DNA of 53,948 bases from Pseudomonadota bacterium (GTDB taxonomy: Bacteria > Pseudomonadota > Alphaproteobacteria > UBA8366). The DNA lies in contig JAYZAS010000025.1 in assembly GCA_036339585.1 (NCBI GenBank), positions 1-53,948 on the forward strand, in the 5' to 3' direction. The notes beneath the pieces were generated by a model. That model was not told the origin of the DNA, made no database searches, and was given only the letters and a program-made list of their open reading frames with translations. Shown here piece after piece: positions 35,500 to 46,986 of this stretch. Both the position numbers and the translations under genes were made by a program. Position 1 is the first letter of the stretch. Each line of letters begins with the position of its first letter.

Positions 35500-36534
35500 C
35501 TACTCCAGCATAGTCGAAAGAGTCTCTCGCATCGATTGCAAGTTTTGTGCATCAAAAAAAGTAGGCCTACATGAACTACGAGCGTCATAGAGCCGTTTCA
35601 GCGCTGGTATTGCCATCGGCTCAACGCCTTTTGCCGCTTCCACCATTTCTTCAAGATTTCCACTGCAGTGAAGGACAACGTCGCAGCCTGCATTTAAAGC
35701 TCCGTAAGCACGCTCTGAAAAATCTCCTGAAAGTGCTCTCATTCCAATATCATCACTAAACAGTAGACCATCAAAACCTATATCGCCCCTGATAACTTTA
35801 TTGATCAGAGTTTTAGATAAAGTCCCAGGCACTTTCCTATCGAAGGCCGAATAAACTATATGGGCTGTCATTGCTGCAGGCATATGGCGTAAACGGCGAA
35901 AGGGCTCGAAATCCATTTTCTGCAACTCACTGCGACTCGTGTTAACCTCCGGTAATTCTATGTGGCTATCTGCCATCGCTCGGCCATGTCCCGGAATATG
36001 CTTCACAATGGGTAAAATACCCTTCGAAAGATAACCCTCACAGACCTCATGCGCTAAAGCAGAAACGATTTTTGGATCGTTTGCGAAAGCGCGGTCACCT
36101 ATTACTTCATGCGTATTCGGCCATGCAAGGTCAGCCACGGGAGAGCAATTCGTATTTATACCGAGATCAACTAGCTCAAGGGCTTGTATTTGGGAATTTA
36201 ATCGTACAGCCTTAAGAGCAAGAGAAGGATCGGTTTCAAAAATTGCGCCAAATTCACGTGCTGCCAACGTTTTTCGCCAAAGGGGGGGACCAAGCCGAGC
36301 CACCCTGCCCCCTTCCTGGTCAACTAAAATTAAAGGGTCAGGAAATTCTATCGAGTTACGGAAGTCAGCTATTAACGCACGGATCTGCTCCGGAGTATCG
36401 ATATTTCGCGAAAACAGTATTAAACCAAGAGGATTATTTGCAGCAAAAAAAGAGCTCTCTGCGGCGGTTATTTCTGTGCCAGCACAACCGTAAATGATAG
36501 CAGAAGGGATATTTTTAGCGTGCTCGAACGACAA
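35500..36534 (-). CDS. nagZ: Beta-N-acetylhexosaminidase
   Basis: NagZ removes N-acetylglucosamine from anhydromuropeptides during cell-wall recycling. The glycoside hydrolase family 3 core shows LILVDQEGGRVARL, PVADLAWP, the catalytic loop KHIPGHGRAMADSH and the likely nucleophile Asp in LLFSDDIGMRAL. The frame is open to 36597 inside the SPOR gene. A TTG at 36534, overlapping the SPOR stop by 20 bases and preceded by an AGGG element, gives 344 residues, close to E. coli NagZ. The exact start is uncertain. Confidence 0.92.
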   Translation of the reverse strand: MSFEHAKNIPSAIIYGCAGTEITAAESSFFAANNPLGLILFSRNIDTPEQIRALIADFRNSIEFPDPLILVDQEGGRVARLGPPLWRKTLAAREFGAIFETDPSLALKAVRLNSQIQALELVDLGINTNCSPVADLAWPNTHEVIGDRAFANDPKIVSALAHEVCEGYLSKGILPIVKHIPGHGRAMADSHIELPEVNTSRSELQKMDFEPFRRLRHMPAAMTAHIVYSAFDRKVPGTLSKTLINKVIRGDIGFDGLLFSDDIGMRALSGDFSERAYGALNAGCDVVLHCSGNLEEMVEAAKGVEPMAIPALKRLYDARSSCRPTFFDAQNLQSMRETLSTMLE

Positions 36535-37342
36535 TGCACCCTTGACCCCGCCTTTTAAGCTTTTTACAGATCCCCGTAGCCGTTGTACGAGAAGCAATAG
36601 GCCCCGCCCTTAATCGGTAATACACTTTACCGCGAACAACGGCACGTGAAATTTTAAGTTTTAGCTTGCCAACCACATTAGAATATCTTTTTTTTATTTT
36701 TGCCCACTCACGCTCCGCATTCTTTGATGTTGCAAGTGCCCCTGTTTGTATTAAATACGCGCCACCTTTTGGCGCACTTACTTTCTGCCGACGTTTTGTC
36801 TGCGCTTTACGAACCTTTTTCGGGTCAATAGGTGTCAGTTTGGTCGGTGCCTTTTTATCTTTTGGGATAACTGGCGGACGGATCAGTTTAGTTTGCTTGT
36901 TTTTTTCATCAGATGTATCTGTTAACTTTTGTCTCGTCATTTTGCCGGTAAGACTTGGCAATTTAGGTGGCGTGGGAGCTGCATTCATAGGGCTAAGCGG
37001 CTTCTCTGGGGGCGGCAATATTCTCTCGACCTCGCGGTCACTCCGAGAACCTTGTACGGGATTGAATATGGTTTTTTCTTGGTGGGCCACCGTAACCCCC
37101 CCGGGCTTAGGAGGAGGGATTTTAATTGGTCCATTCATTTTTAACAACGGTGCTGCATCTTCGCTGCCGGCACGAACGCCAGCATCGTAAGCGTACCAAA
37201 CGAGTCCTCCAAAGGCCACGAACACAAAAGTTAATATGACAATAGGAATGAGCCCAAATCGCCTAGGCTCAGGTGCAGCATCGAGGGCTTCTGCATCTAT
37301 TTCCGCTAATGCACGTTCTAACGGATCATTCTCGCCAACCAT
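36515..37342 (-). CDS. SPOR-domain membrane protein
   Basis: A 275-residue bitopic inner-membrane protein. A cytoplasmic N-terminus of about 28 residues is followed by a membrane helix (about 29-52). A proline- and lysine-rich periplasmic linker then leads to a C-terminal SPOR domain (about 195-275; AYLIQTGALATSKNAER, then YRLRAGPIAS). SPOR domains bind denuded glycan at division sites. It starts overlapping the argS stop by one base (TAATG) and overlaps nagZ, so it is part of the argS-nagZ unit. Confidence 0.9.
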   Translation of the reverse strand: MVGENDPLERALAEIDAEALDAAPEPRRFGLIPIVILTFVFVAFGGLVWYAYDAGVRAGSEDAAPLLKMNGPIKIPPPKPGGVTVAHQEKTIFNPVQGSRSDREVERILPPPEKPLSPMNAAPTPPKLPSLTGKMTRQKLTDTSDEKNKQTKLIRPPVIPKDKKAPTKLTPIDPKKVRKAQTKRRQKVSAPKGGAYLIQTGALATSKNAEREWAKIKKRYSNVVGKLKLKISRAVVRGKVYYRLRAGPIASRTTATGICKKLKRRGQGCIVVRAR

Positions 37343-39096
37343 TACCGCATTTCCTCTAGTGGCTTAATTCCTAGCAATTCAAGGCCGCTAGCAATAACCA
37401 TTTGCAATGCGCAAACAAGTGCGACTCTTGCCTTGGTCAACTCAGGGTCATCCTCAATCATGAACCGCAACGACGGGCTCTCCTTACCCTGCGTCCATAA
37501 GCTATGAAAAGCAGATGCTAAGTCATTTAAATAGAATGCAATGCGGTGAGGCTCTTTTGCAGTCGCAGAAGCCTCTATTAGGCGCGGCCAACCAGCCATT
37601 AATTTGATAAGGTCTATTTCAGATTTTTCCTTTAAAAGTTCAAATTTTGAGGTCTTTAAAGATCGGTAGCTTATATCAAGGCGGGGCATTTGACTGGCGA
37701 TCATGCGGCTCAGCGAGTTGCATCGTGCATGGGCATATTGCACATACCAAACTGGATTATCTCTTGATTGTGCGGTTACCGCTGATAGATCGAAATCGAG
37801 CGGTGCGTCGTTTTTGCGGGTGAGCATAATAAAACGAACAATATCTTTTCCGACCTCGTCGACGAGTGCGCGAAGCGTAACAAAATTCCCTGAGCGCTTC
37901 GACATTTTAATAGGTTTACCGTTATCCAATAGCTTTACTAATTGGCAAATTTTAACATCTAAAGTTGCCTCATTATCTGTGACTGCTTTAACTGCGGACT
38001 TAACCCGCTTAATATATCCCCCGTGATCAGCCCCCCATACGTCTATTTGATTAGAAAAACCGCGCTGAAATTTATCTCGATGGTAAGCAATATCCCCTGC
38101 GAAATATGTCCACGTTCCATCGGACTTTTTTAACGCTCTATCCACATCGTCTCCTAATTCCACCGCCTTGAATAACGTCTGAGGTCTTGGCTCCCAGTCA
38201 TCTAACTTTTTACCTTTGGGAGGGTCTAAAACTCCCTCGTATATTAGACCACGTGCACCCAAGTCGTTTAAACAGTCGATAACCTTACCTGAGTCCACAA
38301 GAGTACGCTCAGAGGTGAAGACATCAGGTTTGACACCTAATTCGGCGAGATCAGCCCGTATTAATTTCATCATTTCGTCAATAGCAATCTTCCGAACGGG
38401 GCCAAGCCATTCGGACTCCGGAGAATTCTTAAACTTTTCCTTGTATTTTTTTGCTAAAATTTGTCCTACTGGCTTAAGGTAGGCGCCGGGGTACAGTCCA
38501 TCTTCGATGTGACCTATTTCATCGCCAAGAACTTCCCGGTATCGCATAAAAGCAGATCGTGCTAATGCATCGACCTGCGCCCCAGCATCATTGATATAAT
38601 ATTCCCGTGTCACATCATAGCCCACTTTGCTCAAAAGTGACGCTAAGACATCGCCAAAAACTGCGCCTCTTGCATGGCCAATATGAAGCGGCCCAGTTGG
38701 ATTAGCTGATACATATTCGATATTTACTTTTTTTCCCTTACCTATAGTAGATTCCCCAAACCTATTTTTAAGATCTAATATGTCACTCAAACATTGATGC
38801 CAGAAAGGCAACCTCAAATGAATATTTATAAAACCCGGCCCTGCGATGTCAGCTCTTTCAACCTCCTCAAACTCTTCTAACAACCGCCCTAGTTTTTCGG
38901 CTAATTCCCGGGGCGCTATCGCAGCAGGCCTTGCTAATACCATGGCCACGTTAGTTGCCACATCACCATGCGCCGCATCGCGGGGTGGCTCTACTGCTAT
39001 ATTATCTAGTGCAAGGCCCTGCGGAATTGCTTCAGTCAAGGCCAATTTATCGACACAAGAAATGATATGTTTTCGAATATTTAAAAAAAGGTTCAT
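37342..39096 (-). CDS. argS: Arginyl-tRNA synthetase
   Basis: A class I tRNA synthetase of 584 residues that charges tRNA-Arg. It has the ArgS N-terminal additional domain (first 110 residues), the HIGH-type motif [11 protein letters not shown], the KMSK-type motif [12 protein letters not shown] and a C-terminal DALR anticodon domain containing [11 protein letters not shown]. It overlaps dgt by 4 bases at its start. Confidence 0.98.
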   Translation of the reverse strand: MNLFLNIRKHIISCVDKLALTEAIPQGLALDNIAVEPPRDAAHGDVATNVAMVLARPAAIAPRELAEKLGRLLEEFEEVERADIAGPGFINIHLRLPFWHQCLSDILDLKNRFGESTIGKGKKVNIEYVSANPTGPLHIGHARGAVFGDVLASLLSKVGYDVTREYYINDAGAQVDALARSAFMRYREVLGDEIGHIEDGLYPGAYLKPVGQILAKKYKEKFKNSPESEWLGPVRKIAIDEMMKLIRADLAELGVKPDVFTSERTLVDSGKVIDCLNDLGARGLIYEGVLDPPKGKKLDDWEPRPQTLFKAVELGDDVDRALKKSDGTWTYFAGDIAYHRDKFQRGFSNQIDVWGADHGGYIKRVKSAVKAVTDNEATLDVKICQLVKLLDNGKPIKMSKRSGNFVTLRALVDEVGKDIVRFIMLTRKNDAPLDFDLSAVTAQSRDNPVWYVQYAHARCNSLSRMIASQMPRLDISYRSLKTSKFELLKEKSEIDLIKLMAGWPRLIEASATAKEPHRIAFYLNDLASAFHSLWTQGKESPSLRFMIEDDPELTKARVALVCALQMVIASGLELLGIKPLEEMR

Positions 39097-40268
39097 GAAT
39101 TGGAGCCACTCTGGTGAAACATGGCACGGTGCAAATTAATAGCGTAACGATCCGTCATACCCGCTATATAATCTGCAACAACACGTGCAGTGACTGCTGA
39201 GTGAGGTACATCTGCTCCTTGTGCCCATTCCTGAGGTAATTTTTCAGGCTCATCATGGAATAAATGAAAAAGGTCACACAATTGTTCCGCCCCAATGGCC
39301 GCTTCATTTAGTACCGCAGGGTGTAAATACATATTTTTGAATAAGAATGATTTAATTTTTCCTTCATCACCTGCTACCGCCGGCGAAAAACTCGCGATTG
39401 GTGTTCCAAAATATCGAATATCGTCTGCTGAGGAAACCCCTGCTTCAATCAGATTAACATTGGTTTGATCCGTCAGATCATCAATTGCTTTGCCGATCAA
39501 ACGACGTATAGACTCATGAATTACACGCGGCATTTCCAGCCCTTTGTATTCATTAAGAACTTTGCGAAAGAGACCAATAATGTGCGGCACGTCTTCGAGC
39601 ATTTCAAGTGTTATGATACCAGCACGTAATCCGTCGTCGAGATCATGATTGTCATAGGCTATATCATCGGCCAAAGCCGCGATTTGTGCTTCAAGGGCAG
39701 GATAAGAAGCAAGCTCTAAGTCGTGTTTTTTGTTATATGAAACTATCGTTGGGGGTAAACCTCCATCAGTACCGTTTGAGATAAGCGGCCCGTTGTGTTT
39801 AACCACGCCCTCAAGTGTCTCCCAACACAGATTTAGCCCTTCAAAAGCAGGGTGGCGTCGCTCCAATAGGGTAAGGATTCGAAGAGTTTGATCATTATGA
39901 TCAAATCCACCGAATTCTTCCATGCATTTATTAAGCGCTTCCTCCCCCACATGACCAAAAGGCGGATGCCCGAGGTCATGGGCTAAGGCTAGTGCTTCCG
40001 TAAGATCTTCATCTACCCCTAGAGAACGTGCGAGTGCGCGTGCGATCTGAGCCACCTCTAAGGTATGGGTTAGACGCGTGCGGTAATGATCGCCTTCTGG
40101 AGATATAAAAACTTGCGTTTTGTGCATCAATCTTCGAAAAGCGGTCGCATGAATGATGCGATCACGGTCTCGTTGAAATCCAGTTCGGCGTCGACTGGTG
40201 GGCTCAACATATAACCGTCCTCGACTGTCATCGAATCGGCTGGCATAAGGGGCAAGTGTTATGGACAT
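39093..40268 (-). CDS. dgt: Deoxyguanosinetriphosphate triphosphohydrolase-like protein
   Basis: An HD-domain dNTP triphosphohydrolase, 391 residues from the Met at 40268. Metal ligands are in [14 protein letters not shown] and in [29 protein letters not shown] and [13 protein letters not shown] follow. This is the shorter dGTPase subfamily usual in alphaproteobacteria, which trims dNTP pools. The frame is open 26 codons upstream, but those residues do not look like the family. It diverges from erpA across about 140 bases. Confidence 0.95.
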   Translation of the reverse strand: MSITLAPYASRFDDSRGRLYVEPTSRRRTGFQRDRDRIIHATAFRRLMHKTQVFISPEGDHYRTRLTHTLEVAQIARALARSLGVDEDLTEALALAHDLGHPPFGHVGEEALNKCMEEFGGFDHNDQTLRILTLLERRHPAFEGLNLCWETLEGVVKHNGPLISNGTDGGLPPTIVSYNKKHDLELASYPALEAQIAALADDIAYDNHDLDDGLRAGIITLEMLEDVPHIIGLFRKVLNEYKGLEMPRVIHESIRRLIGKAIDDLTDQTNVNLIEAGVSSADDIRYFGTPIASFSPAVAGDEGKIKSFLFKNMYLHPAVLNEAAIGAEQLCDLFHLFHDEPEKLPQEWAQGADVPHSAVTARVVADYIAGMTDRYAINLHRAMFHQSGSNS

Positions 40269-40406
40269 GTTAGGAGTATTGTTGTCACATTCGAAAAGGC
40301 AGAAGTACAAATTACGTAAAAATAATTCTAGTGATTGACTTTTCACCCTCTGCTATCAACTATATAACATGTTTATGCAACCATTTTCAGGGGTTAGATT
40401 ACCTAG

Positions 40407-40772
40407 ATGGCTGATATATTCGAAAGTCATGATGAGCATACACAGCGCAACTTTAGTGTAAGCGAAGCCGCTATTAACCGAATCGCTCAAATCATGGAGA
40501 CTGAATCGGATAAAGAAACAAAACTTCGTGTTTCTGTATCCGGTGGAGGGTGCTCCGGCTTTCAATATGGCTTTACTTTTGACAATAACATAACACCGGA
40601 TGATCACTTGTTTGAGCGTGACGGCGTTACTGTAGTTGTCGATGACACTTCACTAGATTTACTAAACGGAGCGGAACTCGATTTCGTTACCGATCTAATC
40701 GGGGCATCATTTCAAATTAAAAACCCCAATGCCACATCCTCATGTGGGTGTGGTTCGTCATTCTCAATATAG
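40407..40772 (+). CDS. erpA: Iron-sulfur cluster insertion protein (A-type carrier)
   Basis: A 121-residue HesB/IscA/ErpA carrier that passes Fe-S clusters to target enzymes. The three conserved cysteines are in GGGCSGFQY and in SSCGCGSSF near the C-terminus. It stands apart from any isc/suf operon, which is common for ErpA. The first 20 residues are polar. The ErpA name follows this context; IscA-type is possible. Confidence 0.9.
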   Translation: MADIFESHDEHTQRNFSVSEAAINRIAQIMETESDKETKLRVSVSGGGCSGFQYGFTFDNNITPDDHLFERDGVTVVVDDTSLDLLNGAELDFVTDLIGASFQIKNPNATSSCGCGSSFSI

Positions 40773-40894
40773 GGCACACGAACGGCACGTGTTTCACTAC
40801 GTCATCCACCATACGACTGAACTGTAAACCTTCAAACTATGCGCCCACCTCTCACATATGCTTTTCAGGACAATATTAGGAAACGGAGCTATTT

Positions 40895-41689
40895 TTGAAA
40901 CTTGCTACATTTAACGTGAACTCAATAAAAGCCCGACTTCCGAGGGTGCTTGAATGGCTCTCTGACGCAAAACCGGATGTCGTTTTGCTCCAGGAAATAA
41001 AGTGTGTAGATGAGGCCTTTCCATCAATGGAATTCGAAAGTCGTGGCTACAAAGCCGCGACCCACGGTCAAAAAGCCTACAACGGCGTGGCTATTTTATC
41101 TTTACACGAAATGGATGATATAACTCGCGGGCTTCCCGGTGACCCCAGTGATGAGCAAGCCCGCTACATCGAGGCTACCATACAGGGTATACGAGTTTGT
41201 GGTCTTTATTTGCCTAACGGCAACCCTACTGATACCGAGAAATTTACTTACAAAATTGCTTGGATGGACAGGCTCATTGAACATATTTCAACCCGGCTGC
41301 TACCAACAGAAATGCCTTTTGTCCTTGGCGGAGACTTTAATGTCTGCCCTACTGATAAAGATTGCTATAATCCAGAAGGCTTTGCAAACGACGCGCTTTG
41401 CCGCCCAGAGTCCCGCGCACGTTTCCGTACAATGATCAATTTAGGCCTTACCGAAGCCTGGCGAGCTCTTCACAAAGAAGTAGCTTATTCATATTGGGAC
41501 TACATGGCCGGCCGATGGCAAAAGGACGAGGGTGTTAGGATTGACCATTGGCTTTTGTCCCCGCAGGCTGCTGATCGCCTTCAAAGCTGTGAAATTGACA
41601 GAGCCCCTCGCGGCAAGGAAAAAGCGTCGGATCACACACCTGTATTCCTTGAAATTTCTGATGGGAATAAAGGCTTCAATAGTTCCTAA
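40895..41689 (+). CDS. xth: Exodeoxyribonuclease III
   Basis: A 264-residue AP endonuclease/3' exonuclease of the ExoIII family for base excision repair. Metal and catalytic residues are in TFNVNSIKARLP, LLQEIKC, LGGDFNVCPTD and KASDHTPVFLEI. The start is a TTG at 40895, with CGGAGC at 40883-40888 as a ribosome-binding element. No in-frame ATG fits near the conserved MKLATFN start. Confidence 0.96.
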   Translation: MKLATFNVNSIKARLPRVLEWLSDAKPDVVLLQEIKCVDEAFPSMEFESRGYKAATHGQKAYNGVAILSLHEMDDITRGLPGDPSDEQARYIEATIQGIRVCGLYLPNGNPTDTEKFTYKIAWMDRLIEHISTRLLPTEMPFVLGGDFNVCPTDKDCYNPEGFANDALCRPESRARFRTMINLGLTEAWRALHKEVAYSYWDYMAGRWQKDEGVRIDHWLLSPQAADRLQSCEIDRAPRGKEKASDHTPVFLEISDGNKGFNSS

Positions 41690-41737
41690 TTATTTATCTC
41701 TAATTATCAAAGTCATTTAGTGAAGAAGTGCAAAAAT

Positions 41738-42067
41738 ATGGAAAAGTTCACCGCAAAATTCCCAATTGGGCAAGTAGTACGGCACCGCCGACATCCCTTC
41801 CGTGGTGTGATTTTTGATGTCGACCCGACTTTCTCTAATACCGAGGAGTGGTGGCAATCTATTCCTGAAGAATCACGGCCGAGGAAAGATCAGCCGTACT
41901 ATCACTTGTTCGCTGAAAATTCTGAGATCACCTACATCGCCTATGTATCCGAACAAAACCTGCTACTAGACGATACCGGTAAACCTGTTAGACACCCAGC
42001 GGTCTCGTCAGTTTTTAACGGAATGGAGGATGGTCGCTATGTATTGCGGACGGAGCACACCCATTAA
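41738..42067 (+). CDS. hspQ: Heat shock protein HspQ
   Basis: A 109-residue HspQ/YccV protein, a specificity factor for the Lon protease in enterobacteria that also binds hemimethylated DNA. The segment FPIGQVVRHRRHPFRGVIFD is diagnostic. WYxxxxxxxxxPRKDQPYYHL-type residues and NLLLDDTGKPVRHP follow. A GTG at 41720 is in frame, but the ATG at 41738 after GAAGAAG is preferred. It lies 48 bases after xth on the same strand. Confidence 0.92.
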   Translation: MEKFTAKFPIGQVVRHRRHPFRGVIFDVDPTFSNTEEWWQSIPEESRPRKDQPYYHLFAENSEITYIAYVSEQNLLLDDTGKPVRHPAVSSVFNGMEDGRYVLRTEHTH

Positions 42068-42409
42068 ATCCCGACCATAACCTTCACCGGAACCCCTCCA
42101 ATAAAACCAGAAACCAAGATCTAACCTTCAAAAGTCGGAGTGAACCTAAAAGGCACATTCAGTGCGCACCACTTCCTTTATGAAATGCCATTCAAATTTA
42201 CACAACGTTTTTGAATGAAATGGAGCTGAATTCCAGTTTCTACGAAGACATACTTGTAAACATTACTCCGAGTTTAACAGGCTTATTCCAAGCAAGTAGG
42301 TTTTATCGATGATACAAAAATCCTATTCAAGGAGATAGATCGCATATTGTCCGTAATTGATATCCTAAACTTAAACCAAAACACAGGACTTTAATGAGCA
42401 GCATTAACT
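42068..42409. other. Intergenic region between hspQ and ilvD
   Basis: These 342 bases hold two converging stops. I found no gene, tRNA or strong terminator hairpin. The composition is A/T rich with short imperfect repeats only. Confidence 0.4.
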
Positions 42410-44125
42410 CTAAATGTCTGCATAAACATGCTTTTCTGCCTTTGCGCCCGGATGAGTCACGGCACCTTTGTAAGCTGGCCCAACCGTTTGAGCGTAGCGC
42501 CAAAGCGCTCCCGACTGGAATTCCGTCTCTCGTGGTTTCCACTCTTCCCTACGATCGGAAATTTGCTTATCATTAAGGTCAACCGACAAGATTCCCTCGA
42601 CGGCATCTATTGTGATCATGTCGCCATCTCTCAGTAGCCCGATAGGTCCGCCGACCGCAGCCTCAGGACCTACATGACCGACGCAAAAACCGCGGGTTGC
42701 TCCTGAAAAACGGCCGTCAGTTATAAGGGCGACCTTGTCACCCATCCCCTGCCCATAAAGTGCTGCGGTAGTCGCAAGCATTTCCCTCATACCCGGTCCT
42801 CCCTTCGGGCCTTCATAACGTATAACTAACACCTCACCCTCACGGTAATTTTTATTTTCAACGCAAGAAAAAGCGTCTTCCTCGCAATCAAAACAACGGG
42901 CTGGCCCAGTAAACGACTGATTTTCCAAACCTGCTACCTTAACAATGGCGCCCTCTGGGGCAAGGTTCCCCTTCAAGCCGACGACGCCTCCTGTTTTGGT
43001 AATTGGATTACTAACCGGGTAAATAATCTTTTGGTCGTCGGGAACTTTTATATCCTCTAGATTTTCACCGATTGTCTTGCCCGTTACCGTCATACAGTCG
43101 CCATCAAAATATCCGCCATTCAGCAATGCTCGCATCAGAACCGGAACACCTCCTATTTCAAACAGATCTTTTGCCACATATTGTCCGCCCGGCTTCAGAT
43201 CTGCTATATACGGAGTATCTTTGAATATATCTGCCACATCAAAAATATCGAAATCGATTCCGGCTTCATGAGCCATCGCTGGCAAATGGAGCGCTGCATT
43301 TGTTGATCCCCCAGAGCTAGCAACTATACGAGCTGCATTCACCAACGAGCTGCGGGTGACAATATCACGTGGCCGCAAATTATTTTTGAGCAACTCCATA
43401 ACGGACCAGCCAGATGCCTCTGCATACTCGTCACGAGATTCGTAGGGTGCAGGCGCACCAGCAGAACCAGGCAACGCAAGACCAATCGCTTCCGAAACAC
43501 ATGCCATTGTATTAGCAGTGAATTGCCCACCACAAGAACCAGCTGAGGGACATGCAACGCACTCCAATTCGTGCAAATCCTCGTCGCTCATATTTCCAGC
43601 ACTATGTGCCCCCACAGCTTCAAAAACATCCTGTACCGTGACGTCCTTACCCTTGAATTTACCAGGTAAGATTGATCCACCGTACATGAACACCGACGGC
43701 ACATTGAGCCTCAGCATAACCATCATCATTCCCGGTAAGGATTTGTCACAACCAGCGAGCCCTACCAAAGCATCATAACAATGGCCACGCATAGTTAGTT
43801 CGACAGAGTCCGCTATAAGATCTCGGCTTACAAGAGAACTTTTCATGCCGGAATGACCCATCGCAATTCCATCGGTTACGGTAATTGTAGTGAACTCACG
43901 CGGTGTTCCGTGGGCTTCTTTTACTCCCCTTTTTGTAGCTTGTGCCTGACGCGAAAGTGAAATATTGCAGGGAGCCGCCTCGTTCCAACATGTCGCTACC
44001 CCCACGAATGGCTGTGCAATTTCCTCTTCACTCATCCCCATTGCATAATAGTAGGAACGATGAGGGGCACTTTCTGGGCCAACGGAAACGTATCGGCTTG
44101 GTAGTTTTGATTTATCGATGCTCAT
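42410..44125 (-). CDS. ilvD: Dihydroxy-acid dehydratase
   Basis: IlvD makes the 2-keto acid precursors of valine, leucine and isoleucine. The 571-residue Fe-S enzyme has its cluster cysteines in [24 protein letters not shown] and [11 protein letters not shown] metal-site lysine is in [18 protein letters not shown]. The C-terminal half carries [20 protein letters not shown]. Length and motif order are typical. It is a single gene, 149 bases from the valS stop on the same strand. Confidence 0.98.
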   Translation of the reverse strand: MSIDKSKLPSRYVSVGPESAPHRSYYYAMGMSEEEIAQPFVGVATCWNEAAPCNISLSRQAQATKRGVKEAHGTPREFTTITVTDGIAMGHSGMKSSLVSRDLIADSVELTMRGHCYDALVGLAGCDKSLPGMMMVMLRLNVPSVFMYGGSILPGKFKGKDVTVQDVFEAVGAHSAGNMSDEDLHELECVACPSAGSCGGQFTANTMACVSEAIGLALPGSAGAPAPYESRDEYAEASGWSVMELLKNNLRPRDIVTRSSLVNAARIVASSGGSTNAALHLPAMAHEAGIDFDIFDVADIFKDTPYIADLKPGGQYVAKDLFEIGGVPVLMRALLNGGYFDGDCMTVTGKTIGENLEDIKVPDDQKIIYPVSNPITKTGGVVGLKGNLAPEGAIVKVAGLENQSFTGPARCFDCEEDAFSCVENKNYREGEVLVIRYEGPKGGPGMREMLATTAALYGQGMGDKVALITDGRFSGATRGFCVGHVGPEAAVGGPIGLLRDGDMITIDAVEGILSVDLNDKQISDRREEWKPRETEFQSGALWRYAQTVGPAYKGAVTHPGAKAEKHVYADI

Positions 44126-44274
44126 AATGGGTACACCTTTTTGACAGCTGCTAAACTTTTGATGATCTCACTGCCCTGACCTCAATGACTTGTCAACCGG
44201 ACATTCAGTCTAATTCTTTCGATTGTTCGGTGTAAAAAGAAGATTGTCATTAGAATAGATATTTTTCGCCGTTA

Positions 44275-46932
44275 TCATTGGTGTGCCGTTAAACGCTCAA
44301 GCGCCAGCGCTAATTTATTCTTAACCCTATTTTCAGATACTAAGCGTAACCTCTGCTCTTCTATGATTTCGGCTGGAGCCTTTTGAAGAAATTGTTCATT
44401 ATCCAATTTCCTTTTAAGTTTGTCTATTTCAGCTACAGCTTTTTTCATCTCCTTATCTAGACGATTTTTCTCGGCATCGAGATCAATGACCGCCGCAAGT
44501 TGAAGAAATATGGTAACATCATCATGGACCAGCTGAACGGCGTCCGAAGGGATAGACTTATCAGTGGAAAAATCAGAAATACGCGCAAGCCTACAAATTA
44601 ACTTTTCATGCTCCATAAGCCAGCCTCTGTCTTTTTCGCCCAACCCGACAATAATTGCTGGAATTTTAGCCCCCGCAGGCACATTCATTTCGGCCCTAAC
44701 TGACCGGACACCGGTAATTAGGCGGATGACCCAATCAATTTCGTTAGCGGTAGTTTCATCTCTAAGACCCAACTCAAGGGAGGGCCACCGCTCAAGTATT
44801 AATTGCTTATGTCTGCCGCCAATCAATCTCTGATACAACTCTTCAGTGATAAAGGGCATAAAGGGGTGCAGCAATATTAACATCTGTTCGAACAACCAAG
44901 CCGCAGTATTCTGGGTCTCCGTTTTAATTTTTTCATTCTTATGAGCAAGCAATGGTTTGGCAAATTCAAGATACCAGTCACAGTAAGTGCCCCAGACAAA
45001 CTGATACAGAGTTTGTGCAGCATCATTAAAACGAAAGATTTCGAGTTCCCTACTTGTTTTAATACTGCAATTAACAAGTTCACCAATAATCCACCTGTTA
45101 ACTGTCTGAGATACATGCCGAGGATCAAACTCGGTTCCAAACGGGCAATTATTCATCTCACAAAATCTAGCTGCATTCCAAATTTTGGTAGCAAAATTAC
45201 GTGCGCCCTCAACCCGGCCTACCGACAGCTTAATATCTCTCCCTGGGGCAGCCAAGGAGGCTAAAGTAAACCTAAGCGCATCGCACCCATATTGGTCTAT
45301 GAGCTCCAAAGGATCGATAACATTCCCTTTAGATTTTGACATTTTCTGTCCATTTTCATCTCGAACTAAGGCGTGCACATAAACTGTCCGGAACGGAACA
45401 TCACCCATGAATTCAATACCCAGCATCATCATTCGTGCAACCCAGAAGAAAATGATATCGAAGCCAGTAACTAGGACATCAGTGGGATAACGACGGTCAA
45501 GATCAGAAGTTTTTTCCGGCCAGCCAAGTGTGGAGAAAGACCAGAGGCCAGATGAGAACCAAGTATCCAAAACATCCTCATCGCGCCTAAGTTCTGTAAT
45601 CTTACCATAATGTTTTTGTGCGGCTTGATGAGCCTCTTCTTCAGATAACGCTACAAATATTTCACCATCAGGACCATACCATGCAGGAATTTGATGTCCC
45701 CACCATAACTGCCGTGAGATGCACCAAGGCTGAATATTCCTCATCCATTCAAAGTAGGTCTTTGACCAATTTTCTGGGACAAATTTCGTATCGCCGTCCT
45801 CGACAGCCTTGATCGCAGGCTTTGCAAGCTCTTTCGCATTAACAAACCATTGGTCCGTTAAATACGGCTCTATAGGCACTCCACCTCGATCACCATAAGG
45901 AACCATATGAATGTGATCTTCAACCTTCTCAAAGAGCCCTTCGGCCTTGATGTCTTTTATAATTTTTTCTCTAGCTTCAAATCTATCGAGACCACGGTAG
46001 CGTTCAGGTGCTTCATCACTAATCCGACCCCGCGCATCAAGCACATTAATCATGTCGAGCTCATGCCGACGACCAACCTCAAAATCATTGAAATCGTGCG
46101 CAGGAGTAATCTTGACAGCCCCCGAGCCCTGTTCAGGATCTGCGTATTCGTCTTCAATAATTTCTATACGTCTTCCAACCAAGGGTAACAAGCAATATTC
46201 GCCAATCATGCCTTTGTATCGCTTGTCGTCCGGATGCACTGCAACAGCTGTGTCCCCGAGCATCGTTTCCGGCCTAGTGGTCGCAACAGTAATGAACTTT
46301 TGATCCATACCTTCGATCGGATACCGGAAATACCAAAGGTGTCCGTTGGTTTCCGTCTGTACGACCTCAAGATCGGAGATAGCAGTTTCTAATTTTGGGT
46401 CCCAATTAACCAACCGTTTGTCGCGATAAATTAATCCTTTAGAGTACAGTTGAACGAAAACCTTTGATACTGCTTGACTTAGACCCTCATCCATCGTGAA
46501 TCGCTCGCGACCCCAGTCACAGGAAGCACCTAATCGGCGTAATTGCTTCGTGATGGTACCACCAGACTGTTCTTTCCACTTCCAAACGCGACTGAGAAAA
46601 TTCTCTCGTCCGATTTCACGCCGACTTTCTCCATTCTCAGACAATTGGCGCTCAACAACCATTTGCGTCGCGATGCCAGCATGATCCATCCCCGGCTGCC
46701 AAAGCGCATCTTTACCAACCAACCGAGCTTGACGAATTAAAATATCTTGAAGAGTATTGTTAAGTGCGTGTCCCATATGAAGGCTGCCTGTGACGTTAGG
46801 CGGCGGTATAACAATAGTATATGGATCGGCATCGGGTGATCGACCCGACTCGAAAGCACCGCTGTCCTCCCACTCACCATATAGCCTTGGTTCAACCTCA
46901 TTTGGTTGATAAAATTTTTCGAGATTACTCAT
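44275..46932 (-). CDS. valS: Valyl-tRNA synthetase
   Basis: A class I tRNA synthetase of 885 residues for tRNA-Val. The HIGH-type motif is NVTGSLHMGHALNNT and the KMSK-type motif GQKMSKSKGNVIDP. The editing domain (about 190-320) contains ATTRPETMLGDTAVAV. The C-terminal 70 residues form the ValS coiled-coil arm (LDAEKNRLDKEMKKAVAEID). It lies 54 bases after the popZ-like gene. Confidence 0.98.
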   Translation of the reverse strand: MSNLEKFYQPNEVEPRLYGEWEDSGAFESGRSPDADPYTIVIPPPNVTGSLHMGHALNNTLQDILIRQARLVGKDALWQPGMDHAGIATQMVVERQLSENGESRREIGRENFLSRVWKWKEQSGGTITKQLRRLGASCDWGRERFTMDEGLSQAVSKVFVQLYSKGLIYRDKRLVNWDPKLETAISDLEVVQTETNGHLWYFRYPIEGMDQKFITVATTRPETMLGDTAVAVHPDDKRYKGMIGEYCLLPLVGRRIEIIEDEYADPEQGSGAVKITPAHDFNDFEVGRRHELDMINVLDARGRISDEAPERYRGLDRFEAREKIIKDIKAEGLFEKVEDHIHMVPYGDRGGVPIEPYLTDQWFVNAKELAKPAIKAVEDGDTKFVPENWSKTYFEWMRNIQPWCISRQLWWGHQIPAWYGPDGEIFVALSEEEAHQAAQKHYGKITELRRDEDVLDTWFSSGLWSFSTLGWPEKTSDLDRRYPTDVLVTGFDIIFFWVARMMMLGIEFMGDVPFRTVYVHALVRDENGQKMSKSKGNVIDPLELIDQYGCDALRFTLASLAAPGRDIKLSVGRVEGARNFATKIWNAARFCEMNNCPFGTEFDPRHVSQTVNRWIIGELVNCSIKTSRELEIFRFNDAAQTLYQFVWGTYCDWYLEFAKPLLAHKNEKIKTETQNTAAWLFEQMLILLHPFMPFITEELYQRLIGGRHKQLILERWPSLELGLRDETTANEIDWVIRLITGVRSVRAEMNVPAGAKIPAIIVGLGEKDRGWLMEHEKLICRLARISDFSTDKSIPSDAVQLVHDDVTIFLQLAAVIDLDAEKNRLDKEMKKAVAEIDKLKRKLDNEQFLQKAPAEIIEEQRLRLVSENRVKNKLALALERLTAHQ

Positions 46933-46986
46933 GAATGCCTAATTAAGGGACAGCCCACAGATCATGATAACGCGCCTAAAAATTAT